A stretch of DNA of 64,000 bases from Enterobacter quasihormaechei (GCF_004331385.1 NZ_SJON01000005.1:207527-271526); one strand, 5' to 3'; shown: positions 1-9,322, numbered from the stretch's first letter. The notes: generated by a model not told the origin, from the sequence alone. Made by a program: numbers and translations.

Positions 1-1
1 G

Positions 2-190
2 CAGATCCGCAGCGGCTCGACCGCCATTGCGGGGATTATGGCGGAGAGCTTTATCAAAGAAGGCACCCAGAAGATCGTGGCCGGACAGCACATGGTGTAC
101 GGCCAGTCGATTACCGACCCTTGCCTAAGCTGGGAAGACAGCGAACGGCTGCTGGAGAAGCTGGCTGCGGCGGTTGATTCTCGATTTTAA
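2..190 (+). CDS. aroH: Trp-sensitive DAHP synthase, C-terminal end (partial)
   Basis: Only the last 62 residues and the stop codon lie in the window; the gene begins upstream. They read in frame from base 2 and contain IRSGSTAIAGIMAE, VAGQHMVYGQSITDPC and LSWEDSERLL, typical of the C-terminus of class I 3-deoxy-7-phosphoheptulonate synthases, which condense phosphoenolpyruvate with erythrose 4-phosphate in the first step of aromatic biosynthesis. The sequence alone does not separate AroF, AroG and AroH. The call of the tryptophan-regulated AroH rests on synteny, because E. coli also has aroH directly before ydiE. A REP pair follows the stop codon. Confidence 0.88.
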   Translation, partial: QIRSGSTAIAGIMAESFIKEGTQKIVAGQHMVYGQSITDPCLSWEDSERLLEKLAAAVDSRF

Positions 191-196
191 ACCCTT

Positions 197-273
197 GCCG
201 GGTGGCGGCTACGCCTTACCCGGCCTACGGTTCGTGCCGTTGTAGGCCCGGTAAGGCGTAGCCGCCACCGGGC
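197..273. repeat. REP pair (BIME-like) after aroH
   Basis: Two inverted copies of a GC-rich palindromic unit. The first, GCCGGGTGGCGGCTACGCC, runs into TTACCCGGCCTACGG at 197-230. The reverse-oriented copy, starting TGTAGGCCCGGTAAGGCG, lies at 241-273. The same unit recurs after katE, nadE, gdhA and pncA in this window. Such enterobacterial REP/BIME elements typically lie 3' of genes, where they can stabilise mRNA ends or bind gyrase, IHF or Pol I. No REP-associated transposase is present here. Confidence 0.85.
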
Positions 274-344
274 GTTTCATTGCACAAATTTGATCCCGTC
301 ACACAATTTTCACAAAAACGCTTGCTGTGAAAATGCAGTTTATT

Positions 345-363
345 GATAATGATTATCATTGTT
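345..363. promoter_or_regulatory. Fur box upstream of hemP-hmu
   Basis: GATAATGATTATCATTGTT matches the classical 19-bp Fur consensus GATAATGATAATCATTATC at 16 of 19 positions and contains the perfect-arm core AATGAT-T-ATCATT. It lies 25 bp upstream of the hemP start, so iron-replete Fur should repress hemP and probably read-through into hmuR. Confidence 0.88.
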
Positions 364-388
364 ACATTGATTGTTATTTATAAACATT

Positions 389-577
389 ATGTCACCGACC
401 GATAACAGCGCAGCAACGCCAGTAAAAACACACACAGCGCCATCCCCTGCTTCCACCGATCGCCGCATCGACAGCAAAAGCCTGTTGGGTGAGGAGGGCC
501 GGGTGATTATCGAGCATGACGGCCAGCACTATCTGCTGCGCCAGACCAATGCCGGAAAACTGATCCTGACAAAATAA
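389..577 (+). CDS. hemP: Haemin uptake protein HemP (YdiE)
   Basis: A 62-residue cytosolic protein of the HemP/YdiE family. The C-terminal half carries the family signature: SLLG near residues 29-32, then [17 protein letters not shown] and GKLILTK at the end. HemP proteins are linked to haem and iron acquisition, and in some bacteria they activate the haem-receptor gene; the mechanism is unsettled. ATG 389 was chosen because the N-terminus then matches family length. An in-frame TTG at 371 would add six residues. No clear Shine-Dalgarno sequence precedes the ATG. A strong Fur box lies just upstream, and hmuR starts 76 bp downstream, unlike in E. coli K-12 where ydiU follows directly. Confidence 0.88.
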   Translation: MSPTDNSAATPVKTHTAPSPASTDRRIDSKSLLGEEGRVIIEHDGQHYLLRQTNAGKLILTK

Positions 578-653
578 ACCAGACAAAACCTTCGCCAGCC
601 ACCCAGGTGATCCCCAGGCAGCCAGCGCTTTTCAATTCTTATGGAGAGTTGCT

Positions 654-2636
654 ATGCCACACCTGCAATCCGCGTCTTTACGCCCGTCCCTTCTGGCGCT
701 GGCGATTGTCAGCACCCTGCCGGGCGTTGCGTTTGCCGCCGCAGACGATATCACCGTTACCGCCACCGGCAATGCCCGCAGCGCCTTTGAAGCCCCCATG
801 ATGGTGAGCGTGATTGACGCCACCGCCCCGGAAAACCAGACCGCCAGCTCCGCCGCCGACCTGCTGCGCAAGGTGCCAGGCCTGATGCTGGACGGCACCG
901 GTCGCACCAACGGCCAGGACGTTAACCTGCGCGGTTACGACCGCCGTGGCGTGCTGGTGCTGGTGGATGGCGTACGCCAGGGTACCGATACCGGACACCT
1001 GAACAGCACGTTCCTCGACCCGGCACTGATCAAACGTATTGAAGTGGTGCGCGGTCCTTCCGCTCTGCTGTACGGCAGCGGCGCGCTGGGTGGCGTGATT
1101 TCGTATGATACCGTCGACGCCAGCGATCTGCTGGACGCAGGTAAAAACAGCGGCTATCGCGTGTTTGCTACCGGCGCGACGGGCGATCGCAGCATCGGAA
1201 TGGGTGCCAGCGCCTATGGCCGCACCGATACCCTTGATGGCCTGGTCTCCTGGTCCAGCCGCGATCGCGGCGACATTCGCCAGAGCGACGGCGCGAGGGC
1301 ACCAAACGACGAGTCCATCAACAATATGCTGGCGAAAGGCAGCTGGAAAATCGACCCGGCTCAGACCCTGAGCGGCTCCCTGCGCTACTACAACAACGAC
1401 GCGCAGGAGCCAAAAAATCCGCAGACCACGGATGCCAACAGCAGTAACCCGATGACCGACCGTTCCACCATTCAGCGCGATGCCCAGCTTGGCTACCGCA
1501 TTGCGCCCGCCGGAAACGACTGGCTAAACGCCGACGCGAAAATTTACTGGTCCGAAGCACGGATCAACGCCCAGAACATTGACGCCAGCGGCGAGTTCCG
1601 TAAGCAGACCACCAAAGGCGGCAAAGTGGAAAACCGCACCCGCCTGTTCAGCGACTCTTTTGCCTCGCACCTGTTGACCTACGGCGGGGAATACTATCGT
1701 CAGGAGCAACACCCTGGCGGCGCGACCACCGGCTTCCCGGACGCGAAGATCGACTTTAGCTCCGGCTGGTTGCAGGATGAGATCACCCTGCGCGACCTGC
1801 CGGTAACGCTTCTCGGCGGGACGCGTTACGACAACTACCGCGGCAGCAGCAGCGGTTACGACGACGTGGATGCGGATAAGTGGTCATCACGCGCCGGGTT
1901 AACCGTGAGTCCAGCCGACTGGCTGATGCTGTTCGGCTCTTACGCTCAGGCCTTCCGCGCGCCAACGATGGGCGAGATGTATAACGACTCGAAGCACTTC
2001 TCCATCGGCAGTTTCTACACCAACTACTGGGTGCCGAACCCGAACCTGCGTCCGGAAACTAACGAAACCCAGGAGTTCGGTTTTGGGCTGCGTTTTGACG
2101 ATCTCATGCTCGCCAACGACGCGCTGGAGTTCAAAGCCAGCTACTTCGACACCAAAGCGAAAGATTACATCTCCACCACCGTCGATTTTGCGGCGGCCAC
2201 CACCATGTCCTACAACGTGCCAAACGCCAAAATCTGGGGCTGGGACATGATGGCGACCTACTCGACCAGTCTGTTCAACCTCGACGTGGCCTACAACCGC
2301 ACGCGCGGGAAAGATACCGACACGGGCGAATATATCTCCAGCATTAATCCGGACACCGTCACCAGCAAGCTGGATATCCCGGTGGCGCAAAGCGGCTTCT
2401 CCGTGGGTTGGATCGGCACCTTCGTCGAACGTTCAACGCATGTCAGCAGCAGCTACAGCGAGCAGCCGGGCTATGCGGTTAACGACTTCTACGTCAGCTA
2501 CAAAGGCCAGCAGCAGTTCAAAGGCATCACCACCACTCTCGTACTGGGGAACGCCTTTGATAAAGCCTACTGGTCACCGCAGGGCATTCCGCAGGACGGT
2601 CGCAACGGTAAAATTTTCGTCAGTTATCAGTGGTAA
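654..2636 (+). CDS. hmuR: TonB-dependent haem/haemoglobin outer-membrane receptor
   Basis: A 660-residue outer-membrane haem receptor. A signal peptide ends near AFA at residue 28. The TonB box and plug follow (DDITVTATG; plug motif SAADLLRKVPG; GYDRRGVLVLVDGVRQG), then a 22-strand beta-barrel to the terminal FVSYQW, ending in aromatic residues as barrel proteins do. The haem-receptor FRAP and NPNL boxes are both present (FRAPTMGEMY and NPNLRPETNETQEFG, near residues 434-475) with a histidine between them, the usual haem-contact region. GGAGAG five bases before the ATG is a good ribosome site. The gene leads hmuRSTUV and should use TonB-ExbBD energy. Whether it binds free haem or haemoprotein cannot be decided from sequence. 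Confidence 0.93.
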   Translation: MPHLQSASLRPSLLALAIVSTLPGVAFAAADDITVTATGNARSAFEAPMMVSVIDATAPENQTASSAADLLRKVPGLMLDGTGRTNGQDVNLRGYDRRGVLVLVDGVRQGTDTGHLNSTFLDPALIKRIEVVRGPSALLYGSGALGGVISYDTVDASDLLDAGKNSGYRVFATGATGDRSIGMGASAYGRTDTLDGLVSWSSRDRGDIRQSDGARAPNDESINNMLAKGSWKIDPAQTLSGSLRYYNNDAQEPKNPQTTDANSSNPMTDRSTIQRDAQLGYRIAPAGNDWLNADAKIYWSEARINAQNIDASGEFRKQTTKGGKVENRTRLFSDSFASHLLTYGGEYYRQEQHPGGATTGFPDAKIDFSSGWLQDEITLRDLPVTLLGGTRYDNYRGSSSGYDDVDADKWSSRAGLTVSPADWLMLFGSYAQAFRAPTMGEMYNDSKHFSIGSFYTNYWVPNPNLRPETNETQEFGFGLRFDDLMLANDALEFKASYFDTKAKDYISTTVDFAAATTMSYNVPNAKIWGWDMMATYSTSLFNLDVAYNRTRGKDTDTGEYISSINPDTVTSKLDIPVAQSGFSVGWIGTFVERSTHVSSSYSEQPGYAVNDFYVSYKGQQQFKGITTTLVLGNAFDKAYWSPQGIPQDGRNGKIFVSYQW

Positions 2637-2671
2637 TCCCCGTCGGGGCAACGATTCAGAAGGATAAGATT

Positions 2672-3700
2672 ATGCGTCACTACACACGCTGGCTTGAGCT
2701 TAAAGAAGAAAATCCGGGTAAGTACGCGCGTGATATCGCCGGCTTAATGAACATCAGTGAGGCGGAGCTGGCTTATGCACGCGTCGGCCACGACGCCTGG
2801 CGGCTGCGCGGCGAGATCCGCGACATTCTGGCGGCGCTGGAGTCCGTGGGCGAAACCAAATGCATCTGCCGTAACGAGTACGCCGTTCATGAACAGGTCG
2901 GGGCGTTTACTAACCAGCACCTCGGCGGCCACGCCGGGCTGGTGCTGAATCCGCGCGCGCTGGATCTGCGTCTGTTCCTCAACCAGTGGGCGAGCGCGTT
3001 TCACATCAGCGAGGCGACCCCGCGCGGCGAACGCCAGAGCATTCAGTTTTTCGATCCTCAGGGCGATGCGCTGCTGAAGGTCTACGCCACGGATAGCACC
3101 GACGTCGCCGCCTGGGGCGACGTGCTGACCCGTTTTATCATTGCTGATAACCCCTCTCTGGTGCTGGAAGCGGCCGATGCCCCCGCGCATGCCGAACGCG
3201 CAGACGCCAGTACGGTAGAGAACGAGTGGCGCGCCATGACCGACGTGCACCAGTTCTTTAGCCTGCTCAAGCGCCACAACCTCAGCCGCCAGCAGGCGTT
3301 TCGTCTGGTCAGCGACGATCTGGCCTGTAAGGTTGAAAACAGCGCGCTGGCGCAGCTGCTGGAGACGGCGCGACGGGACGGAAACGAAATTATGATCTTT
3401 GTCGGCAACCGCGGCTGCGTGCAGATCTTCACCGGTGCGGTGGAAAAGCTGACGCCAATGAAGGGCTGGCTGAACATCTTCAACCCGACCTTTACCCTGC
3501 ACCTGCTGGAGGAGGCCGTCGCGGAGACGTGGGTAACGCGCAAGCCGACGGCGGACGGTCACGTCACCAGCCTGGAGCTGTTTGCGGCGGATGGCACCCA
3601 AATCGCCCAGCTCTACGGTCAGCGTACTGAAGGCGAGCCGGAGCAGAGCCTGTGGCGTCGCCAGATTGACGCCCTGACGCCGGAAGGACTGGCCGCATGA
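2672..3700 (+). CDS. hmuS: Haem-handling cytoplasmic protein HmuS
   Basis: A 342-residue protein of the HemS/HmuS/ChuS family, which receives imported haem in the cytoplasm and stores, delivers or degrades it. The family's two tandem halves are visible: the first has CICRNEYAVHEQVGAF and HAGLVLNP, the second EIMIFVGNRGCVQIFTG and FNPTFTLHLLEE. ATG 2672 was chosen because the protein then starts MRHYTRWLELKEENP as relatives do. An upstream in-frame start at 2630 would overlap the end of hmuR. A purine-rich AAGGATAAG precedes the ATG. The gene lies 35 bp after hmuR and overlaps hmuT by four bases (ATGA), so translation is probably coupled. Confidence 0.92.
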   Translation: MRHYTRWLELKEENPGKYARDIAGLMNISEAELAYARVGHDAWRLRGEIRDILAALESVGETKCICRNEYAVHEQVGAFTNQHLGGHAGLVLNPRALDLRLFLNQWASAFHISEATPRGERQSIQFFDPQGDALLKVYATDSTDVAAWGDVLTRFIIADNPSLVLEAADAPAHAERADASTVENEWRAMTDVHQFFSLLKRHNLSRQQAFRLVSDDLACKVENSALAQLLETARRDGNEIMIFVGNRGCVQIFTGAVEKLTPMKGWLNIFNPTFTLHLLEEAVAETWVTRKPTADGHVTSLELFAADGTQIAQLYGQRTEGEPEQSLWRRQIDALTPEGLAA

Positions 3701-4515
3701 AAAACTGGTTTGCCCTGCTCTGCGCCCTGCCGCTGGTCGCCGCCGCCGCGCCGGAGAGAATTGTCGCCCTCGGCGGCGACGTGACGGAGATCGTCTACGC
3801 CCTCGGCGCGGAGTCCTCTCTGGTTGCGCGCGACAGTACCAGCCAGTGGCCGCAGGCAACGACAGCGCTGCCTGACGTGGGATACCTGCGCCAGCTCAAC
3901 GCGGAGGGGATTTTGTCCGTGCGCCCGACGCTGGTGCTGGCAAGCGATCAGGCGCAGCCATCACTGGCGCTGAAGCAGGTTGAACAGAGCCACGTCAGGG
4001 TGGTGACCGTTCCCGGCACCCCGGACCTGGGCGCGATTGACGAAAAAGTGCGGGTGATAGCCCAGGCGACGCATCATGAGGCGCAAGGGGAAACCCTGCG
4101 CAGCTCGCTGCGTCAGGCGCTGGCGGCACTCCCCTCGTCACCGCTCAACAAGCGGGTGCTGTTTATCCTCAGCCACGGCGGGATGACCGCAATGGCGGCC
4201 GGGCAACAGACCGGCGCGGATGCCGCAATCCGCGCTGCCGGGTTGCAGAACGCCATGCAGGGCTTTACCCGCTATCAGCCGCTCTCGCAGGAGGGAGTGA
4301 TGGCCAGCCAGCCGGATCTGGTGGTGATTTCGCAGGACGGCCTCACCGCGCTGGGCGGTGAAGAAAATCTGTGGAAACTGCCCGGCCTGGCGCAAACGCC
4401 AGCGGGACGAAACAGGCAGGTGCTGGCCATTGACGACATGGCCCTGCTGGGCTTCAGCGTCCGTACGCCGAAAGCCATTCAGCAGCTGCGAACCAGAGCG
4501 GAGCAACTGCCCTGA
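3697..4515 (+). CDS. hmuT: Periplasmic haem-binding protein HmuT
   Basis: A 272-residue substrate-binding protein of the TroA/helical-backbone class. A short signal peptide (MKNWFALLCALPLVAAAA) should direct it to the periplasm, where it would carry haem from HmuR to the HmuUV transporter. The mature start RIVALGGDVTEIVYALGAE is characteristic of haem and B12 binding proteins, and a conserved VGYLRQLNAEGIL segment follows. The ATG overlaps the hmuS stop by four bases, and the stop overlaps the hmuU start as TGATG, so the protein is made within one tightly packed operon. The length is normal for the family. Confidence 0.92.
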   Translation: MKNWFALLCALPLVAAAAPERIVALGGDVTEIVYALGAESSLVARDSTSQWPQATTALPDVGYLRQLNAEGILSVRPTLVLASDQAQPSLALKQVEQSHVRVVTVPGTPDLGAIDEKVRVIAQATHHEAQGETLRSSLRQALAALPSSPLNKRVLFILSHGGMTAMAAGQQTGADAAIRAAGLQNAMQGFTRYQPLSQEGVMASQPDLVVISQDGLTALGGEENLWKLPGLAQTPAGRNRQVLAIDDMALLGFSVRTPKAIQQLRTRAEQLP

Positions 4516-5507
4516 TGTCCCGGCGCATCACGCTCTCGCTGTGGCTTCTGGCGGGGGCGCTCACCGTCATAACGTTCACGGCCACCGGTTTTGGAGCGTT
4601 ACGCCTGCCGGTGAACGTGCTGTGGAGCAGCAGCGATGAGACGCTGCGCCAGATCTGGCTGACCATCCGTCTGCCCCGCGTGCTGCTGGCGCTGGTGATT
4701 GGCGGATCGCTGGCGCTTGCCGGCTGCGTCATGCAGGGACTGTTCCGCAATCCGCTGGCCGACCCGGGCCTGCTCGGGATCAGCAGCGGCGCGGCGCTGG
4801 CCGTCGCCCTGTGGGTGGTGCTTCCGCTCTCCCTGCCCGCGCTGGTGATGCTCTACGCCCCGATGCTGGCGGCATTCATTGGGGCGCTGGCGGCCACAGC
4901 CGCGATCTTCCTGCTCAGCCGACAGCGTAACGGCTCGCTGTCACGCCTGTTGCTGGTGGGGATCGCCATCAATGCCCTGTGCGGTGCGGCGGTAGGTGTA
5001 CTTTCGTGGGTCAGCAATGACGCGCAGCTTCGCCAGCTTTCGCTCTGGGGAATGGGAAGTCTCGGTCAGGCGCAGTGGTCAACGCTGTTGGCCGTGACCT
5101 CGCTGATGGTGCCTGCCGTTCTGGCGATCTGGCGTTGTGCCAGCGCGTTAAATTTGCTGCAACTGGGTGAAGAGGAAGCGCATTACCTTGGCGTGGACGT
5201 TGCACTGGTACAGCGAATCTTACTGTTATGCAGCGCCCTGCTGGTCGCGGCGGCTGTCGCCGTCAGCGGCGTGATTGGCTTTGTCGGGCTCGTGGTGCCG
5301 CACCTGATGCGCATGTGGCTGGGTGCCGATCACCGCGCAACGCTCCCCGGCGCGATACTTGCGGGCGCGCTTCTGCTGCTGGTGGCGGATACGGTGGCGC
5401 GCACTCTGGTCGCCCCGGCAGAAATGCCGGTCGGCCTGCTCACCAGCATCCTTGGTGCCCCCTGGTTCTTATGGCTTATCTTTCGGCGTGGAGAACAGCA
5501 TGGCTGA
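4515..5507 (+). CDS. hmuU: Haem ABC transporter permease HmuU
   Basis: A 330-residue polytopic inner-membrane permease of the FecCD/BtuC family with about ten hydrophobic segments. It would form a homodimeric channel and, with HmuV, move haem from the periplasm into the cytoplasm. Diagnostic stretches are RLPRVLLALVIGGSLALAG, GLFRNPLADPGLLGISSGA and the coupling-helix region GFVGLVVPHLMRMWLGADHR. The start codon overlaps the hmuT stop (TGATG), and the 3' end overlaps hmuV by eight bases. It is paralogous to BtuC about 5 kb away. The haem assignment comes from the operon, since the family also carries siderophores and B12. Confidence 0.93.
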   Translation: MSRRITLSLWLLAGALTVITFTATGFGALRLPVNVLWSSSDETLRQIWLTIRLPRVLLALVIGGSLALAGCVMQGLFRNPLADPGLLGISSGAALAVALWVVLPLSLPALVMLYAPMLAAFIGALAATAAIFLLSRQRNGSLSRLLLVGIAINALCGAAVGVLSWVSNDAQLRQLSLWGMGSLGQAQWSTLLAVTSLMVPAVLAIWRCASALNLLQLGEEEAHYLGVDVALVQRILLLCSALLVAAAVAVSGVIGFVGLVVPHLMRMWLGADHRATLPGAILAGALLLLVADTVARTLVAPAEMPVGLLTSILGAPWFLWLIFRRGEQHG

Positions 5508-6279
5508 ACGCTATACGGCTGAACATCTTACCCTTACCCGGTCTGGCCGCACGCTGACGGATAATATTTCGCTGTCACTGTCGCAGGGAGAGCTGGTCAC
5601 GCTGATCGGCCCCAACGGTGCGGGGAAATCGACGCTGCTGCGGCTGCTGACAGGCTACCTGAAGCCCGACAGCGGCCACTGTTCACTGGCGGGGAAAACC
5701 CTGGGCGAATGGCCGCCGGAAACGCTGTCCCGCTATCGGGCGGTGATGCGTCAGCATACTCAGCCAGGATTTGACTGGCAGGTGGAGGAGATCGTTGGAA
5801 TGGGGCGTGCGCCCTGGACGCGTCACCCGGAATCGTCGATTGTGCGTGAGGTGTTGCAGCTGACCGGGTGCCTGCCGCTGGCCGGCAGGCGCTATCATGC
5901 CCTCTCGGGCGGCGAGCAGCAGCGCGTTCAGCTCGCCCGCGCGCTGGCGCAGCTGTGGCGTGACGGAACGCCGCGCGGCTGGCTGTTTCTCGACGAACCC
6001 ACTTCCGCGCTGGATCTCTATCACCAGCAGCATCTGCTGCGTCTGCTGAAATCCCTGACCCGTCAGGGCCATCTTCACGTGTGCGTGGTGCTGCACGATC
6101 TCAATCTTGCCGCGTTATGGTCGGACAGGATCCTGCTGCTCCACAACGGGAGGATTGTTTCTGAGGGCATACCGGAGACAGTTTTGCAGGCCGACGCGCT
6201 GGCCCGCTGGTACGGTGCGCAGGTGCACGTCGGCACGCATCCGGCGCATGCCGCGCCGCAGGTTTTTCTCGCCCCTTAG
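5500..6279 (+). CDS. hmuV: Haem ABC transporter ATPase HmuV
   Basis: A 259-residue cytoplasmic ABC ATPase that should power HmuU. It shows Walker [10 protein letters not shown], signature LSGGEQQR, Walker [13 protein letters not shown] and the H-loop in VVLHDLN. ATG 5500 was chosen ([16 protein letters not shown]), giving the normal family length; a longer in-frame reading starting at 5323 lies inside hmuU and is not real. The start sits eight bases inside hmuU, which implies translational coupling. The stop codon overlaps the stop of the convergent selO gene by four bases, so there is no room for an intergenic terminator between the two transcription units. Confidence 0.94.
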   Translation: MAERYTAEHLTLTRSGRTLTDNISLSLSQGELVTLIGPNGAGKSTLLRLLTGYLKPDSGHCSLAGKTLGEWPPETLSRYRAVMRQHTQPGFDWQVEEIVGMGRAPWTRHPESSIVREVLQLTGCLPLAGRRYHALSGGEQQRVQLARALAQLWRDGTPRGWLFLDEPTSALDLYHQQHLLRLLKSLTRQGHLHVCVVLHDLNLAALWSDRILLLHNGRIVSEGIPETVLQADALARWYGAQVHVGTHPAHAAPQVFLAP

Positions 6280-7718
6280 CTTGAGCAGCTCACTTCCAGC
6301 CGCTTACCCCAGTCCGGCGGGCGGCTGACATAGTCATCGTCCCGATCGGCAAACGGCGTACGCAGGGCGATATGCAGCCGGTGCAGCTCGGTATAATCCC
6401 CCTGCTCTGCCTGCTCAATGGCCCGCTGCGCCAGCCAGTTGCGCAACACCATCGCCGGGTTAACCGCCTTCATCTGCGCCTGACGGGTATCATCGTCAAT
6501 CTGCTCCTGCTGCAAACGCGCGCGGTAAGCGGCAAACCAGTCATCAAACGCCTGTCGATCAATGAACTCGTCGCGCAGCGGTGACGCGGCGCTCTGCTGC
6601 ATGGTCTGGCTGAGCATACGGAAGGTTCGGGTATAGTCGCTGCCTTCCCGCGCCATGATCGCAAACAGCCCGTTCAGCAGCGCGTTATCGCCTTTTTCCT
6701 GCGTCATGAGGCCCAGCTTGTTGCGCATTAACGCGCCGTATTCCCGCAGCAACACCTCCTGATAGCTGTCGAGCGCATCGTTCAGGGCATCGACGTCGAT
6801 AAACGGCGACAGGCTTTGTGCAAGACGCTGGAGGTTCCACAGCCCCACCGCAGGCTGGTTGTCGAAACGGTAACGCCCCTGATAGTCCGAATGGTTACAG
6901 ATGTAACCCGGCTGATAGTCATCAAGGAAGCCGTACGGACCGTAGTCAAACGTCAGCCCCAACAGGGACATGTTGTCGGTATTCATCACGCCGTGAGCAA
7001 AGCCGACGGCCTGCCAGCGGGCAATCATGGAGGCGGTGCGCGCGACAACATCGCGGAACCAGAGAACATAGCGGTCCGCTTCGTTTTGCAGATGCGGCCA
7101 GTGACGACGAAGGGCGTAATCGGCAAGCTGGCGGACCTTATCCGGCTCGCGGCGATAATAGAAGTGTTCAAAATGGCCGAAACGCAGATGGCTTTCGGCC
7201 ACGCGGATCAGCATCGCTCCCTGCTCCATCGTCTCGCGGGCAACCGGCGTGTCGCTGGTGACAATCGACAGCGCGCGTGAGGTTGGGATCCCCAGCGCAT
7301 GCATGGCTTCCGACGCCAGACCTTCACGGATGGTTGAGCGCAGCACCGCGCGGCCATCACCCATGCGAGAGTATGGGGTCAGCCCTGCCCCTTTCAGGTG
7401 CCAGTCGCGCGTTTCGCCATTCGGCAACACCTGTTCACCCAGCAGGATGCCGCGACCATCGCCGAGCTGTCCCGCCCAGACGCCAAACTGATGTCCGCTG
7501 TAAACCTGAGCCAGCGGCTTCATGCCCGGAAGCAGCGTTTCGCCCCCCCAGACACCGGCGCCTTTTTCTGGCTGAAAAAGAGACGAAGGGATGCCAAGCG
7601 AATCCGCTAACGCATCGTTATGCCAGATCAGACGTGCATTCTGTAAAGGCGTTGGCTTAAGCGCGGTGTAAAAGCCGGGTAGTTCATCATGCCAGTGGGC
7701 AGTAAAAGACAGGGTCAT
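6276..7718 (-). CDS. selO: SelO/YdiU protein adenylyltransferase (pseudokinase)
   Basis: A 480-residue SelO-family enzyme with a kinase-like fold. Family members transfer AMP from ATP to Ser, Thr or Tyr residues of target proteins, and the E. coli protein is implicated in redox and stress responses. Recognisable segments are [40 protein letters not shown] and [20 protein letters not shown]. The C-terminus EVSCSS has Cys where eukaryotic SelO has selenocysteine (U-S-S), as is normal for bacterial forms. The start at 7718 gives the [10 protein letters not shown]-terminus after an AGGAGG ribosome site. A longer reading to 8063 runs into antisense ydiV. It converges on hmuV with a four-base overlap. 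Confidence 0.93.
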   Translation of the reverse strand: MTLSFTAHWHDELPGFYTALKPTPLQNARLIWHNDALADSLGIPSSLFQPEKGAGVWGGETLLPGMKPLAQVYSGHQFGVWAGQLGDGRGILLGEQVLPNGETRDWHLKGAGLTPYSRMGDGRAVLRSTIREGLASEAMHALGIPTSRALSIVTSDTPVARETMEQGAMLIRVAESHLRFGHFEHFYYRREPDKVRQLADYALRRHWPHLQNEADRYVLWFRDVVARTASMIARWQAVGFAHGVMNTDNMSLLGLTFDYGPYGFLDDYQPGYICNHSDYQGRYRFDNQPAVGLWNLQRLAQSLSPFIDVDALNDALDSYQEVLLREYGALMRNKLGLMTQEKGDNALLNGLFAIMAREGSDYTRTFRMLSQTMQQSAASPLRDEFIDRQAFDDWFAAYRARLQQEQIDDDTRQAQMKAVNPAMVLRNWLAQRAIEQAEQGDYTELHRLHIALRTPFADRDDDYVSRPPDWGKRLEVSCSS

Positions 7719-7779
7719 AAGTCCTCCTGCTTTAAGTGTAGAGGGTTTCCCTGAACGTAAACACGGGCGAAGAAAGGGG

Positions 7780-8493
7780 TTATTGCTGAACGAGGGTCGT
7801 GACGCGTTCAGCCGGGACGGCAGGCCACAGGGTGCCCTGCATTGCACCAAAATTGAAGGGCAGCACGCGTTGCAGGATGCCGTGATCGTCAATTCCTGAG
7901 ACCATGACCGACTGACAGTGCGGCGTGATTTGCCAGAGGATAGCGCGCATAAAAGGCTCAAAGGAGAGCGCCGAAACGCGCTGCTGGATGAAGTTTTTAT
8001 CCAGAATGACCCGTTTGAACAAACCATCATAAACCGGCTTAAGGGACGCGGCCCCTGTACCAAAGTTAGCCAGCACTAATGGGAAATGGATCGCCATTCT
8101 TGCCAGCGTCAGATCGTCTTTTCCGTTATTTAAACCTGGATAGTTCTCATTAACAGTAAACTCAAGAAACGGATAACGCTCAAGGATTGAAACAGCGTTC
8201 TCATTAGTTAATAAAAACTCAACAATTGCGGGTGTAATATTGATCCATGCAATTAACTGATGCTGAATAAAAAATAGCTTACAGGTATCGAGTAATTGCA
8301 GTTTCTCCTGAAACAGCGCTAATTCATCTTCCCGGGAAAGATGCGGGATAACCAGTTCCGTCGGGATTCGTACGTCCGTACCCACGCCAGTAAAGTTAAC
8401 CAAAATCTCTAAACCTTTAAGCAAACCTGCACTATCACGCGCCGGAAGCAGTAAAAGTTCAGACTGGTAAGCATTATCTAGCGTAATAATCAT
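7780..8493 (-). CDS. ydiV: Degenerate EAL-domain anti-FlhDC factor YdiV
   Basis: A 237-residue degenerate EAL-domain protein that matches YdiV (RflP) along its length, for example [29 protein letters not shown] and [16 protein letters not shown]. YdiV proteins do not hydrolyse cyclic-di-GMP; they bind FlhD4C2 and block flagellar gene activation, coupling motility to nutrition. The EAL signature is replaced by EIL (GLEILVNF) and the usual metal-binding acidic residues are not evident, consistent with loss of phosphodiesterase activity. The gene and its upstream flank are clearly more AT-rich than the neighbours. It lies 61 bp upstream of selO on the same strand. The product call is firm; the regulatory role is from homologues. 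Confidence 0.88.
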   Translation of the reverse strand: MIITLDNAYQSELLLLPARDSAGLLKGLEILVNFTGVGTDVRIPTELVIPHLSREDELALFQEKLQLLDTCKLFFIQHQLIAWINITPAIVEFLLTNENAVSILERYPFLEFTVNENYPGLNNGKDDLTLARMAIHFPLVLANFGTGAASLKPVYDGLFKRVILDKNFIQQRVSALSFEPFMRAILWQITPHCQSVMVSGIDDHGILQRVLPFNFGAMQGTLWPAVPAERVTTLVQQ

Positions 8494-8726
8494 CGCGCTT
8501 GTCCTGCATTAAAGATGAGAGAGAACATCCTGGAGCAATTGCAGGCACAATTCCACTGTCTTGATTTTAATAAGTTTAATTTCATTCTTTCCGTATTAAT
8601 TTTCAGATTTTTCCCTGAATCTTTAATAATTTTATCCTGGTTATTGAATAATAGCCAGTTTTAGATAAAACAGGCACATGCCGACATAAATAATTGGACA
8701 AAAATTTAACTTTAATCAACCCGTAA

Positions 8727-8759
8727 GAAAAGCCTGACGGCTATATTCACCGCCAGGCT
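8727..8759 (-). terminator. Terminator after nlpC
   Basis: On the minus strand, AGCCTGGCGG and CCGTCAGGCT form a 10-bp stem with one mismatch around a short AT loop, followed by TTTTC. It lies 27 bp beyond the nlpC stop and is the likely end of the btuCED-nlpC transcripts. Confidence 0.7.
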
Positions 8760-8785
8760 CCCCGCACTGCATCTTTATGCATCGG

Positions 8786-9250
8786 TTAAATACGTCTGGC
8801 CTGCCAGAAGTTTTTACGCCAGTAAACATTATCGAGAGAGGAGCGCATCACGCCACGGCTGGTCGAGGCATGAATGAACTGATTATCGGTGTCATAAATA
8901 CCGACATGAAGGCCGCTTTCACCGGAGCCTGTTTTGAAAAAGACCAGGTCGCCGGGCAGGAGCTCGTCTTTATCAATCTCAGTGCCGATCTCCGCCTGCA
9001 TACGCGTTTCACGCGGAAGCTGTAGGTCAAATTTGTCGCGGAAGGTCATCAGCACGAATCCCGAGCAATCCACCCCGCCCCGGCTCATGCCACCGTAGCG
9101 ATAGGGAGTGCCGCGCCAGTTGCTGAGCTGATCGTTCAGGCTGGCAATGACCGTAATGGAATCGGAAAGCCGTGGGTTGGGCGGAGGAGCACGATGGCTA
9201 CTGCATCCTGCAAGAAAGAGCGCCGCAACAAGGAGAAACCAGAATCGCAT
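8786..9250 (-). CDS. nlpC: NlpC/P60-family lipoprotein endopeptidase
   Basis: A 154-residue lipoprotein. The signal peptide ends in the lipobox LAGC (Cys15), so it should be anchored in an envelope membrane facing the periplasm. The NlpC/P60 domain follows with the catalytic Cys in GVDCSGFV and His in SGLHVGIY; a further His occurs in FIHAS. Family enzymes cleave D-glutamyl-diaminopimelate-type bonds in cell-wall peptides. No proteolytic activity has been shown for this copy from sequence. It lies 72 bp downstream of btuD on the same strand, as in E. coli, with a hairpin terminator after it. A possible role in recycling murein tripeptides is inference. Confidence 0.92.
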   Translation of the reverse strand: MRFWFLLVAALFLAGCSSHRAPPPNPRLSDSITVIASLNDQLSNWRGTPYRYGGMSRGGVDCSGFVLMTFRDKFDLQLPRETRMQAEIGTEIDKDELLPGDLVFFKTGSGESGLHVGIYDTDNQFIHASTSRGVMRSSLDNVYWRKNFWQARRI

Positions 9251-9322
9251 TTCAGACGAATCCTCTGCTTTTTTTGTTCTTTCGGTAATTTAGCGTGCAT
9301 CTATGCGGCTGTGCAAGAAAGG

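Noticed and set aside
7719..8063. N-terminal extension of selO by up to 115 codons
   Set aside because: The extension is antisense to ydiV, and the start at 7718 has AGGAGG and matches the SelO N-terminus.
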